Shown here: positions 31,603 to 42,850 of the stretch, in pieces
Position numbering within the stretch: position 1 is the stretch's first letter
Layout: each line of letters opens with the position of its first letter
From: Coenobita brevimanus
Taxonomy: Eukaryota; Arthropoda; Malacostraca; Decapoda; Coenobitidae
Assembly: GCA_032717465.1 (NCBI GenBank)
Contig: CM064732.1
Span: 29,372,107-29,436,106 of the forward strand
Direction of reading: 5' to 3'
DNA length: 64,000 nucleotides
Made by a program: the position numbers and the translations under genes
Notes under the pieces: generated by a model
Databases searched by the model: none
Told to the model about the DNA's origin: nothing
Seen by the model: only the letters and a program-made list of their open reading frames with translations

Positions 31603-34350
31603 AAGGATTGCTGCGATTATATCGGCATATGCTCCACAGGCAGGATTGGATGAAGCAGAGAAAGATAGATTTTAGGATGATTTAAATCGTGTAGTGGGTG
31701 GTATGCGGGATGATGAGAGTGTGATTTTGGGAGGGGACTTAAATGGTTATGTAGGTGAAGCAGCACAAGGTTATGAAGGAGTGCATGGGGGATGTGCATA
31801 TGGTATAAGGAATGCAGAAGGGGAAAGGATACTTGAGTTTGGGGAAGCAACGGAAATGATTGTGTGCAACACATATTTTAGGAAAAGAGACAGTAGGTCA
31901 ATTACGTATGAGTCTGGGGGAAAGAGCAGTCAGATAGATTATTTTCTGGTTAGGAGGGCCGATAGGAGGTTAGTGAGGGATGTTAAAGTTATAGGATGTG
32001 AGGAGTGTGTGCAGCAGCACAAACTAGTGATTTGTGATATGGTGCTTAAAGAACGAGTGATGAAAAAGAGGACTTATGTACAGTACCTAGGAGGAAAATA
32101 TGAAAGCTGAAAAACTAAGTAGCAAGGGATGCCTTCTACAGTCAGTTGAGGAGAGTGGTGGCTGAACAGGGAGCTGTAGACAGAGGCGTTAATGAACAGT
32201 ACAGAGCCCTCAAGAACAATCTCTTGAGAGTTACTGATGTAACATGCGGTTGGACAAGAGGACCACCAAGACTTAAAGTAACTTGGTGGTGGGATGAGGG
32301 TGTAGAAGCTGCAGTTAAGGAGAAAAGACGGCTTTTCCAGGAATGGAAGAAGGGTGGTAGCAAAGAGGAATATTTGGCTGCCAAGTGTAGGGGTAGAAGA
32401 GAGGTATACAGGGCAAAGTCTGAGTCACAGACTTTTACTTGATAACCTAAACCATGGGGAAATAAAAAATAATATATTTAAGGTGGCAAATCAGATGAAG
32501 AGGGATAGTCGGGATAATATAGGTGAGCAGTGCGTGAAGCATGATGAAGGAAGGGTAGTAGTGAACAGTGAGGATATTAAAGATGCATGGAGACAGCATT
32601 ATAGCCGGTTGTTGAATGGGGAGTTTGACTGGGACAGAGAAGGTTTGGAGCCAGCAGATCCAGTGTCTGGCCCTTGGCCTTTGATTGATGCTGCTACTGT
32701 GAGTGAGGCAATAGGCAGGACAAAGGTGGGGAAGGCAGCAGGTGTGTCTGGGTTGACTGCCGAAATGTTGAAGGCCTCAGGCGATATAGAGGTGAAGTTA
32801 GTCACCGACTTGATAAATAGGATTATTTATAAATGTGTTGTCCCAGATGATTGGCTGAAGAGTGTAACTGTAAATGTGTATAAAAGGAAGGGTGATGCCC
32901 TGGAAAGAGGAAATTATAGAGGTATAAAGCTTTTAGATCAGATAATGAAGGTAATGGAGAGAGTTTTAGAAGGTATGATTAGAGAAAGAGTGAATATTGA
33001 TGAGATGCAGTTTGGGTTTATGCCAGGTAGGGGGACCACTGATGTCATATTCACTGTTCGACAGCTTCAGGAAAAATATATTGGTAGGAGAAGGGATCTT
33101 TATTTTGTTATTGTTGATTTGGAAAAGGCCTTTGACAGAGGCTCTAGAGAGGTGGTGAAGTGGGCAATGAGAAAGCTTGGCTTGGAGGAGTGGCTGGTTA
33201 GGGTGGTTATGGCTATGTATGTGGGTGCTCACACCCTGGTAAGAGTGAATGGAGATTTGAATGATGGGTTTTCCATGAATGTTGGTGTGCATCAGGGGTC
33301 AGTTTTGAGTCCCCTGTTGTTTATCATGGTACTTGAAGCCCTTTCACGTGACTTTAGAAACGGACTCTCGTGGGAGTTGTATGCTGATGATTTGGTGTTG
33401 ATTGCAGAGAACGAAAGGGAGGCGGAGGAAAGGTTTAGGAAGTGGAGAGATGGTATGGGACACAAGGGCTTAAGGGTAAATGCAGATAAAAAAAAAGTGA
33501 TGATATCTAGGGTTGGTGGCGGTACTGTCAAAGGCGAGGGAGAGTGGCCTTGTGCAGTTTGCCACAAGGGCGTGGGAAGTTATTCTATCTTGTGTGGTGT
33601 TTGTGATAAATGGGCGCATAAGAGATGTAGTGGTATCAGAAGTAGACTGCGAGATAATGCTGATTTTATGTGTACGGAGTGTCAGGGAGAGCAGGTGGAG
33701 ATTGTCAGATGTGAAAGAATTGAACTTGCTGGTGAATCTCTTGAGTATGTGAAGGAGTTTTGTTATTTGGGAGACATGTTGTGTGCTGGAGGTGGGGCTG
33801 GAGCTAGCTCTGTGGCTAGGGTGAGAAGTGGTTGGAAGAAGCTCAGGGAGCTCTTGCCTCTCCTGACATTGAGAGGACTCTCCCTATGTGCTAAGGGGTC
33901 TTTGTATGCAGCATGTGTTAGGAGTGTAATGCTGTATGGTAGTGAGACCTGGGCAGTGAAGAAGGAGGATATTCGCCAGCTCAGACATACAGAAATGACA
34001 ATGATTAGGTGGATGTGTAGTGCATCCCTGCGTCCAAGGTCTGGGGGGGCTTGGTTCACGATGGAAGAGTTGAGAGGTAGGATGGGACTGGAGTGTATTG
34101 GTGTTGTGATGAGGAGAGGTAGATTGAGATGGTTTGAACATGTGGAGAGGATGGGGGATGATAATTGGGTGAGAAAGGTGAGAAGTGTTAATATTGGGGG
34201 TGAGGTTATGAGGGGTAGTCCAAGAAAGACATGGGACGAGGTCATTAAGTGTGACCTCAGGGAGGCTGCAATGGATCGTGCAGCATGGAGAGCCGCCATT
34301 AGGTGACCAAGGCTGACGCATGCAAGCATGTTGGAGCATTTAAAAATGAA
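31603..34350 (+). mobile_element. LINE family B, 5'-truncated, abutting a GATA tail
   Basis: It starts inside the endonuclease (GATTGCTGCGATTATATCGG) directly against the GATA tail of the upstream LINE A. It keeps LGGDLNGYVGEAAQG and SQIDYFLVRRADRR, then the linker and the RT with shifts near 32110 and 32440. It ends GTTGGAGCATTTAAAAATGA. It is closely similar to the 1770-5335 copy. Confidence 0.9.
32354..34306 (+). CDS. LINE B reverse transcriptase with PHD-like finger, copy 2
   Basis: This is a 650-residue frame. After about 30 out-of-frame residues it follows the B-type RT: VGKAAGVSGLTAEMLKASG, VIVDLEKAFDRGSREVV, GVHQGSVLSPLLF and catalytic YADDLVLIA (about 343). The finger begins at residue 400 (CAVCHKGVGSYSILCGVCDK) and has the same Cys4-His-Cys3 spacing as copy 1. 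It ends LRWFEHVERMGDD and a C-terminus 12 residues shorter than copy 1 because of a deletion in the last 60 bases. The endonuclease upstream is out of frame. Confidence 0.85.
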   Translation: MVAKRNIWLPSVGVEERYTGQSLSHRLLLDNLNHGEIKNNIFKVANQMKRDSRDNIGEQCVKHDEGRVVVNSEDIKDAWRQHYSRLLNGEFDWDREGLEPADPVSGPWPLIDAATVSEAIGRTKVGKAAGVSGLTAEMLKASGDIEVKLVTDLINRIIYKCVVPDDWLKSVTVNVYKRKGDALERGNYRGIKLLDQIMKVMERVLEGMIRERVNIDEMQFGFMPGRGTTDVIFTVRQLQEKYIGRRRDLYFVIVDLEKAFDRGSREVVKWAMRKLGLEEWLVRVVMAMYVGAHTLVRVNGDLNDGFSMNVGVHQGSVLSPLLFIMVLEALSRDFRNGLSWELYADDLVLIAENEREAEERFRKWRDGMGHKGLRVNADKKKVMISRVGGGTVKGEGEWPCAVCHKGVGSYSILCGVCDKWAHKRCSGIRSRLRDNADFMCTECQGEQVEIVRCERIELAGESLEYVKEFCYLGDMLCAGGGAGASSVARVRSGWKKLRELLPLLTLRGLSLCAKGSLYAACVRSVMLYGSETWAVKKEDIRQLRHTEMTMIRWMCSASLRPRSGGAWFTMEELRGRMGLECIGVVMRRGRLRWFEHVERMGDDNWVRKVRSVNIGGEVMRGSPRKTWDEVIKCDLREAAMDRAAWRAAIR

Positions 34351-34374
34351 ACAAAATGATATATATATACACAC

Positions 34375-35045
34375 CAAGCACCCTCGCGTTCAGTACAGTA
34401 TTTTTGTCTGACTACTACCGTACTGGACTAAATCCATACTGGACAAACAACAGACCTTATGAGAAAAAAGAATAATGTCAGACAAGCCTTGAAAAAGTCC
34501 CCCTCAAATTCAACTTAACTACATTTTGACACAACTTAGATTTTGCCAACCTTTAAGGTGAGTAGTGTTGGGGCTGGGGGGGAAGGGGGAGGGGTTTCCG
34601 AGGCTGGAGGAGGTCGTACTAACCCTCGGGAGGAGGGCCTTCAGGATCCTGAGGAGGCCTCTCTGCCTCAACCTCCCTAACAAATTCCACATAGTCACAC
34701 ACTGACACATTATCGTCTTCATCATCAGGGGGGAGGTGCAATACTGTAGTTTTACTGGCACATGTCACGAGTCACGAGCAAGGCATACTGGACTGGTGCG
34801 GCAGTACTAGGAAAACTTTCCATGGTGATGGCCATCTTCCCGCGCAAGTGTGGGTAGTAGTACTGGATGCAGCACATCAGTACTAGAGAAGAACTCCTAG
34901 GATTTGGTCCACTTTGAGCAACTGATCCGTACTAGCCTAACAAATCCGTACTACAGTAATAAATTATTCAGTTTTTTTGCCGAACATATTGGATGAGAAC
35001 AGTACTGGACAAACACATAATGGACATGAGGATACTGTATTTTGT
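34375..35045 (-). mobile_element. Tigger/pogo-like relic
   Basis: The ends show loosely inverted CCTC..GTTCAGTA and ATCCTCATGTCCATTA words, with repeated TACAGTACTG and GGACAAAC motifs. The minus strand near 34760-34610 reads LHLPPDDEDDNVSVCDYVEF and VREVEAERPPQDPEG, resembling the acidic C-terminus of jerky/Tigger transposases. It is a deleted element or MITE; the superfamily is inferred. Confidence 0.45.
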
Positions 35046-35115
35046 ACCCGTGGAGTCTGTTCTCTCTTCTGATACATCATGGTGCTACAGTACATGAATG
35101 ACACGAAAGTCTCAC

Positions 35116-35237
35116 CTGCCAAAGGACAGCTTGCCATGTCTGATGATGCAGGAGGGCTCCATGGGCAGCAATGGTAGAAAAGAGGGTTTGGCCTGCTGAT
35201 TTGCGAACTGCTGGCCTTGAGTCCACACAAAGGTCAC
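35116..35237 (-). CDS. MON2: MON2 exon d
   Basis: The exon is 122 bp: two bases completing a Gly codon, then 40 codons. It encodes [20 protein letters not shown] and ends [11 protein letters not shown]. This is the most recognisable Mon2 signature in the window. The acceptor is CTTTTAG|GTGACC and the donor is TGGCAG|GTGAGA. It ends in phase 0. The next intron, about 20 kb to 15137, is the longest here; it holds three long LINE insertions, a foldback element, a tandem array and a piggyBac MITE, and is the clearest case of intron growth in this locus. Confidence 0.95.
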
Positions 35238-35532
35238 CTAAAAGCCAGATAAATGAGTAGGACTGTGTTCAGGTTATTATTTAACTACTTCAAAATAAGT
35301 ATAAAGAAGTGAATTCACAAAAAGTACCTAAATTGTGAAATGTCTGCATTTTATTCATGTTGTGCATACTGGTCATGGCAAAGCAACAGTACTGCAAACA
35401 TTCTGCTTCCAAAGAACTTCAACAACATACAGTAAAGGATAAATTATGTATCTCTAAGGCTAACCCATATTTACAAATAATTTCTTACTGGTGGGCATAA
35501 GGAAACACTTAAATACTGGATGAAATCCCTAC

Positions 35533-35677
35533 CAAGCCTTGCATAAAGGCACATCCACAGCTTGTCAAATGGTGGCATGTTGGGGACACCAGGGAAGTCA
35601 GGAAAGACTTGGCTGTCTGAAGTGAGAGAGGCTCGCAACTTCTCCTGGTTCTGGTAGAAGTAGTCTGAGATATTCCA
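35533..35677 (-). CDS. MON2: MON2 exon c
   Basis: The exon is 145 bp: 48 codons plus one base. It begins WNISDYFYQNQEKL, directly continuing the Mon2 block from the previous exon, and ends PPFDKLWMCLYARL. The acceptor is TTTTTCCAG|TGGAAT and the donor is CTTG|GTAGGG. The short stretch after WNISDYF is variable in length between Mon2 proteins (family knowledge), so the charged, Ser-rich linker here is unremarkable. The exon lies only 295 bp from the next one, in a small island between a pogo-like relic and a LINE E copy. Confidence 0.93.
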
Positions 35678-35977
35678 CTGGAAAAATATGGGAGACAATC
35701 AGTTATAAATTACAATGATACTGTAAAAACATGTAGATACTTAAAACAAAAAGTACTATGTGATATGGGGCCTACTTCTTAAACACAGTGTATCAAATTT
35801 TGATAAATGAGTACAACAGGAAGTATGCAGCATTGTGTGGCTAACCATACATATGTTGAGAAAAATCAAATTCATCAATGAAAATATTTTTCACTGAATC
35901 TCTCCTCCATACGGAACACCCTAGAATAAGCATCAAGCCACTTGCTCCATTTCCAGTACCTCAAAGGCAACAGAACT

Positions 35978-36200
35978 TTAATCATCAGCAGCATCTGGAC
36001 CTCCTTTCCCAGCCTAGGGCAGGATGAGCAGTAGCAACATCCAGCCAGTCTAAGTATGCCCAATCCAATGGGCAACACTCCAATTCACCCATCATTCAAG
36101 CCCCCGGAATCCTGGCTCTATCTGAGATGCCAAAAACATTCACCACATTCTGTAGCTTCATATACATGTACCTGATAGAGTCAGTACAACCTTAATAATA
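35978..36200 (-). repeat. SINE-like repeat, copy 1
   Basis: Reverse-complemented it aligns with 56335-56560: GACTCTATCAG, GAAGCTACAGAATGTGGTGAA, CCGGGGGCTTGA and GGGAAAGGAGG, ending in a GATGATG-type tail. An (AAT)n tract adjoins at 36193-36230. Confidence 0.65.
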
Positions 36201-36479
36201 ATAATAATAATACTATAATAATAATAATCTGGTCTTTTGTTTCTCAGAGGCACAAGTTCTTCCATCGGCAATTCACTAGCACTCAATGCACACATACATT
36301 ATTTTTACAATTACATGAATTGCGACATTTCTAATATACAATACAAACTTTATCAGTAAAAAAATTATGAAAGTGGTAATAATTAAACCCTATTATCATC
36401 TGTCATAGTACCTCCCTCTACGTCATAGCATTTTGAAAAATGAAAGGCTTTCATCTCTCCCTTTTAGGATTCAACAGAA

Positions 36480-38060
36480 GAGAGTTGTCTGATGGACAAT
36501 GGCAATCAATTATATAATCTAGGGACTCTATACACAAAAGAATGATCAGAGAGGGATGGCTGGTGAATGGCTCTAGGCAGGTCATGACACACGGAATCAT
36601 CTTCACTACGTAACATCATATCTGGGTGTGCCGATGGGAGTTTTAACAATTCAGCAAGGTACTTCGGTTCACCAAACTTAAGAACCTTGAATGTCATAAG
36701 ACACAGTTTAAATTCAATTCTCGCATTTCCTGGTAACCAATGCAGCTCAATCAGGAATGGGATAGTCAAGATTCTCGGGGGGAGACTAAAGATAAGCCGT
36801 GCTGCCCTATTCAACACAGACTGAACTTTTGTTAGTATATTATTTGGAAGACCAACCCACAGTGAATTACAATAATTAACACAAGACAAAACCATTGCAT
36901 GGACCAATGTTAAAAGGCAATGTCTGTTCAGGAATTTTCTCACAAAATACAGATTCTAACATGCAAGACACACCTGCTGACAACGTGATTAATGTGTTCT
37001 TTGTAATATAGGGCATTATCAGTGTCGTCACCCCCTTCTGTTTCCTCTAATGATGATGATCTCAGTTTTACCATCATTCAGCTTAAGTTTCCTCCTAACC
37101 ATCCAAATCTTAATATCAGACATCAGAGATTCAAGCTTAGTCTTGGTATCATTAATATCTGAGATTTTAACATACAGCTGAGTGTCATCAGAATAAAAAT
37201 GATAGGACACGTCGTCAGCATCAGGTAAAGACGATAAATTGCTCGTGCAGACTGTATAAAAAATTGGCCCCAAAACTGATCCTTGAGGGACTTCGAACTG
37301 AAGAAGGGCAAAATCAGAGATAAAGTAATCAACAACCACTCTCTGAGATCTGTCCAACGGATATGACTAAAAGAGCATAAGAGCACTATCACGAATGCCA
37401 AAAAAATACAGATCATCTAACAATAGTTTATGATCTGCTGTATCAAAAGCCACAGACAGATACAACAGAACTAATAGAGAGGACATCCCACCACAGGTGT
37501 TCGCCACCAAGTCACTATGAATCCTTGTTAATGCAGTTTTGGTTGAATGGTATTTTCTGTGTGCTGACTGAACAACAGGAATAACTCTCTTGTGTTCCAG
37601 TAGTGGTAAGGGTTGATCAAATATGGCCCACTCAATAATCTTGGATATGAAAAGCAAGTTAGAGACAGGACAATAATCTGTCATGCTCTCAACATCCAGG
37701 CCACGTTTCTTGCTTAGGGGCCTAAGCAAGGCACATTTCTTAGACTGCACAAAATTACTTTCTAAGAAACATCTCTTTATTATGTTACAGATAAAGTCTG
37801 CTGCGTGTTTGTACATATCAGGCAGTTGTGCCATGTTACATGGATTGAGTGGGCAAAATGTTTTGTTAAGTTCTTTGATGCAACATGTGATTTTACTTAC
37901 ATCCAGTGGATGAAAGGTTGAAGGCAAATGACTCCCTGTGCACCGTGATTGGAAGTCAACTGAGTACACTTCACTAGAAGAACGGTTGACTAAATAATTT
38001 CTTATGCAAGATATCTTAGTTGTAAAAAATGAAGCAAAATCAGAAGTAAATTGGGCATCA
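36480..38060 (-). mobile_element. LINE family E (L2/CR1-type) RT, degraded
   Basis: In minus order: SAHRKYHSTKTALTRIHSDL and LLVLLYLSVAFDTADHKLL (about 37540-37430), VPQGSVLGPIF (about 37290), YSDDTQLYVKI (catalytic box, about 37195), then SCVNYCNSLWVGLPNN and LIELHWLPGNARIEFKL (about 36890-36720). Frameshifts separate these blocks. The endonuclease is absent. From 38061 to 39200 AT-rich, unrecognised sequence with (AAT)n follows. Confidence 0.85.
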
Positions 38061-39204
38061 GATACAGAAGTTGGTTTAACAATTACATTCCTCCAACCAA
38101 CAATAGTTCACAACTGCAGACAGTTTTTTTTTATTTTTTTATCACCACCACATGAATCAAATGAGGCATTCCACGTTAGAATGGTCACTCGCACCAAAAT
38201 AAAAAATGTGTGAAAACATACTCAGATTTTGACCAACTTCCGACAACCATAACATTGTTATTTTTAATGACAGGGCATTTACAAAATAACACTGAGGCAT
38301 TCAGAACAATGATAGTGTCAATTAATTTTTGATATCAAGATACATGAAAGAGGAAGGGCTAAAATTGTTAATTTTTCCCTGCATCATGTGTTATGGTTTC
38401 GGAAGTTACACCGAATTCTGAGTGCGTTTTCTGTGATTAATGTACGCGATAATGATATTTCATGCTTACTGTTAAATGAATAAGATAACAATAATATATA
38501 GCGAAAAAATTGTGAGGAAGTTGTGATACTGCCTAAAGAACACCCGCGCCAAAACACTCGTACCAGCGCGCCACAATCCACAAATGCGCGCACTCCCACA
38601 CGCCACGAACCTCTTGATTGCGTTAGCGGCATACAGGCGTTTCTGTCACAAATCATTGTGTTCTAAAATAATGCTTCCTTCAGTGTTATAATAAAACTTT
38701 TCATAAATTTGCTAGAACATGAATAACAACAATAATAAGAGTATTTCTGGTACTAATACTAATAATCACAAAGCAAAGGCAGGACACAATGTGTTTGTCA
38801 TCCACCGGTTATTAATGTTCATAATCATGAGTCCCCTTAATAATACGTGTCATTTTTTATAATGTCAGGAATAAGAAAGTTTCAAGTGTCGTTGTAAGGC
38901 GTGAATGTAATGTTCTACAATGAAACACCGTGCCTGCAACACTCACAAAATGTTTTGTTGTGTTTATGTGTTATTTTGGGGTGTTACTTTCGTCAATACT
39001 ATTATTTTAAAATGGTAACAACAAACCAATGAGGATATGATTTGTGAATGCACTGTACTTTTGTATGTTAATAAACCAAACACTGGCAGAAATAACAGAC
39101 ATAAAAAAGACTAATAATACTATTGCTATTATGAAAAATGAAGTGCTTACCTAGCCACCTCTAACAATCATGATCATATAATAATAATAATAACAAGGAA
39201 TGAT

Positions 39205-41800
39205 AGAGTGTTTTTGATTGGTGATATGAATGGTAAAGTTGGGAACGTGAAGGTGGATGGAATAGTTGGTGAGTGGGGTGTGCCTGCTGAGATAGATGAG
39301 AATGGGAGTGCATTAGTGGACATTTGTGCTGGGAGGGGGTTGGTGATAGCCAATACCCTCTTCAGGCATAAAATGATCCACAGGTATACATGGCGAGTGA
39401 TGAGGGTGGGTGGTGAATTGAGTGAAAGGAAGGCAATGATTGATTATGTGTATGTGGATGAAAGGATGCGAAGATGTATATTGGATGCAAGAGTTTATAG
39501 AGGTTGGGGGAGTGGACTTTCTGACCACTACTTGGTGGTGGCCAGAGTTAAAGTTCAAGTAAGATGGAGGAATAGAAGAAGGGAAAGACGAGAGGAAGGA
39601 GTAGTTGCAAGGAGAGTGGAAAAGTTACAAGAAGATGAGAAAAAGGCAGAGTATAAGAGAGAAGTGGAGGAACGATTGGGCAAATATGAGTTGGAGCAGA
39701 TGGGGGACGTGGAAGGTGTGTGTAGAATATTTACAGAAGAAATATGTGCAGCATGTGATGTGGTGTGTGGAAGGAAGAGAAGACGGAGGGGGGTGCAAGG
39801 AACAGCGTGGTGGACTGAAGAGGTGAAACAGGCTGTGGCACAAAAGAAGAAAGCATACAATGAATGGATGAGAAATAGGGACGTGGAAGAAGTTGAGAGG
39901 CGGAAGAGAGAGTTATATGTAGAAAGGAAGAGAGAGGTGAAAAGATTAGTAAGAGAGAGTAAGAAGAGAGTGGATGAGGAATTTGGAAGGAATTTGAGTG
40001 TAAAGTGGAGAGACTGTAAGAAAATGTTCTGGAAAGAGGTGAAAAGAGTAAGACAGGGTGGAAGTGAAGTTAGCAGGGGAGTGAAAGATAAAAATGGTAG
40101 ATTACTAGTGGAGAAGGGAGAAAAAGTGAGCAGATGGAGAGAACACTTTAAGGAATTGTTGAACGTGGAGGATGGAAGTAATGCAAGTATAAGTGGCTGG
40201 GGAATGGCTGGGAGAAGGAGGGAGGTGAGAAGACAGGAAGAAATCAGTAGGATAGAAGTTGTGGAAGCAATGAAGAAAGTTAAATCAGGGAACGCCCCAG
40301 GAATTGATGGAGTGTGTGGTGAAATGCTGAAGCATGGGGGAGAGATAGTAGTAGAATGGATGTGGAAGATGTGCAGATTGGCCTGGGAGGAAGGTAGAGT
40401 CCCGGAGGATTGGAAGTCAGGTATAATTATTCCCTTGTACAAAGGAAAAGGGGAAAAAGAAGTGTGTGGTAATCATAGGGGCATTTGTCTTCTTTGTATA
40501 ATAGGAAAAGTGTATGGTAGGATACTTATTGACAGAGTTAGAGAAAGAACAGAGAAATTAGTTGGAGAAGAACAGGGAGGCTTTAGGAAGGGAAGAGGTT
40601 GTGTAGATCAGATATTCATTCTCAGATCTTTAGTGGAAAAGTTTCTAGAGAAGGGAAAGAAGTTGTATGCGGCTTTCATGGATTTGGAGAAAGCATATGA
40701 CAGGGTGGATAGACTAGGATTGTGGAAAGTGTTAAGAATATATGGAATAGATGGGAAGTTGTTGAATGCTGTGAAGAGTATGTACGATGGTGCGAAGGCT
40801 GCAGTGCGTGTGGATGGTGAACTAAGTGAATTTTTCTCTTTGAAAGTTGGGTTGAAATAGGGATGTGTCATGTCTCCATGGTTGTTCAATCTGTACATGG
40901 ATGGGGTAATAAAAGAGGTACAAGGTAGGGTAGTGGATGTTGGAGTGGCCCTGGTGAGAGAGGATAGTGTTTGGAAACTCCCTGTACTGTTGTTTGCAGA
41001 TGATACCGTGTTGTTGAGTAAAGACGAAGGAGAGCTGCAAGGCTTGGTGGATGAGTTTGAGAGAGTGTGTAGGAAACGGAATCTAAAGGTGAATGTAGGG
41101 AAGAGTAAAGTGATGGTCTTTGAGAGAGGTGAAGTCAGTGAATGTACAGCGAGGTTGGATGGTGAGGAATTGGAAAATGTGAGTACGTTTAAGTATTTGG
41201 GTAGTTTGATGAGTAAGGATGGAGGTTTGGAGGGTGAAGTGCTTGAAAGGGTACAGCAGGGAAGAAAGGTTGCTGGTTCTTTGAAAGCAGTGATAAGAAA
41301 CAGGGAAGTGAGCATGGAAGTGAAAAAGTTACTACATGACAGTATTGTGATACCAACTCTAACGTACGGAAGTGAAGCTTGGACGTTGTTGGAAGGACAC
41401 AAGTCAAGAGTGAGAGCTGTGGAAATGAGTTATTTAAGAGGAGCCTGTGGAGTCACATGGAGAGACAGGCTGACAAATGAGGATATAAAGGAGCGTTGTG
41501 GTGTTGATGTGGATGTGATAGGAAGCGTTATGAGGAACACACTGAGGTGGTTTGGCCATGTGGAGAGGATGGAGGGTGAAAGACTGACGAAGAGAGTGTA
41601 TGTGAGTGAGGTGGAGGGGGAAAGAGGGATGGGGAGGCCGAGGATGAGATGGAGAGATGGGGTGGAGAGGTATATGAGAGAGGGGGGTGTGAGTTGGGAG
41701 CAGGGGAGTGAAATGGCGGGGGACAGGGCAACTTGGAGGCGATTTGTTTGTGACCACCCCAAACGGGATTGAGGCGTCTGGCAATAGATAGATAGATATA
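39205..41800 (+). mobile_element. LINE family A, longest near-intact copy
   Basis: It starts inside the endonuclease (FLIGDMNGKVGNVKVDGIVG) and runs to GAGGCGTCTGGCAATAGATA with a GATA tail. It is flanked on the left by (AAT)n. Only one in-frame stop breaks the coding frame. Confidence 0.9.
39208..41772 (+). pseudogene. LINE A endonuclease C-part and RT with one stop
   Basis: One frame of 854 codons is interrupted only by TAG at 40858-40860, where all other A copies have Gln in GLKQGCVMSP (CAG to TAG, one C-to-T change). Order: endonuclease C-terminal half with IDYVYVDERM and GLSDHYLVVARV (to about residue 115), basic linker with GTAWWTEEVKQAV, RT with PGIDGVCGEMLKHGGE, KLYAAFMDLEKAYDRVD and FADD at 596-599, then TLRWFGHVERMEGERLT and the WRRFVCDHPKRD end. 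The N-terminal endonuclease is lost by 5' truncation. Confidence 0.88.
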
Positions 41801-41984
41801 TAGATAAGCTTATTACTATTAGTATCGGTGTTATTGCTAAGTCATTATCGGTAACAGAGTAATATTACAGATAATGACTGTTATTAGTAATAAAACCTAT
41901 AATAAGAGTATTAGATCATTGTTGTTATCATTATTATTATTATTATCTGTAGTGCTGCCTACTTCTTCCTTAGCCTTTATCATT

Positions 41985-42290
41985 CTTTTTCTATGCCTGT
42001 CCTCCTCTCTTCCTATTTCTCCCATTTTTCCTGTCACTTCTTAATGTTTTTCTTTCCTTTACAGGTGGCTTTACACTGAGTAACAAGCCAAAAGGTTTCT
42101 TGTAAGCCAAGAAACCATTTACAATGCTGGGTGGTAACCATATAACCAAACCACAGGTGCTCCCTATGTGTCAACAAGTGCATTGGTGGAGGGTTGGTGC
42201 CCCTCCCTGTAAAACCAATAACTCAAAGTCAAATGGCCACCCCTTAAGGGATTATGGTGTCTGGCAATAGACAGATAGATAGACAGATTA
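41985..42290 (+). mobile_element. Short retroposon S, copy 2
   Basis: A pyrimidine-rich start (CCTCCTCTCTTCC), then ACAGGTGGCTTTACACTGAG, AAGAAACCATTTACAATGCT, GGTGGTAACCATATAACC and GGAGGGTTGGTGCCCCTCC, ending GGTGTCTGGCAATAGACAGA with GATA repeats. It is about 300 bp, non-coding, and aligns along its length with 12150-12440. Nothing is seen in 41801-41984 besides (TTA)n. Confidence 0.75.
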
Positions 42291-42399
42291 TTATAATCAT
42301 TGATAATACCATAGTTAAGTAAACACTCAACAGTGGGTGAATATTAGAGGAGGTCGTGTTGTTATAAATCCGTTATCCGTATGCAAGTCCATTAAGAAG

Positions 42400-42850
42400 T
42401 CCATGTCGTCAACAGCAGGGGCAGAAGGCATGATGTTGGAGGCATGGCACTATTTCACATGCATATAATCCATGACGACATCAGCTGGATCATCCAGTGC
42501 CTCATCTGTGTCCTCAGTGCCACCACCTGCCAGCCTCAGGTGATCCTGGTGGTCGAGGAGGGCAGTAAACCATGCCCTGGCTTGGTCGCCAAGAAGCCCT
42601 GCCAGAACACATAAATCCTGGCACTTTTCCTCTGACAGTGGCCAGGCATTCGGGTACTTGCAGGTACTGTAGGGGAGTAGACTGTAGCACCAGTCAAGCA
42701 GGGCAGTACTCCCGAGGTGGATGGAAAGCTGATGACAGGGAGAGCTGGAGCTCCCGTTTCATCAGCCCTCGAGACTAGGTCCTGACCATCCCCCTTTGCT
42801 GAACTTTTTCAGTGTCTCAGTTACACAGAGAGTAGTCCAGCATGCTCTCC
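42400..42850 (-). pseudogene. C-terminal part of an unidentified protein
   Basis: A minus-strand frame reads KYPNAWPLSEEKCQDLCVLA, then acidic GTEDTDEALDDPADVVMD, and stops at about 42450. Its composition (GC-rich, codon-like) resembles the relic at 46017-47855, on the other side of LINE D, and both point the same way, so they may be two parts of one gene or transposon ORF split by LINE D. The link is inferred from orientation and adjacency only. Confidence 0.35.
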
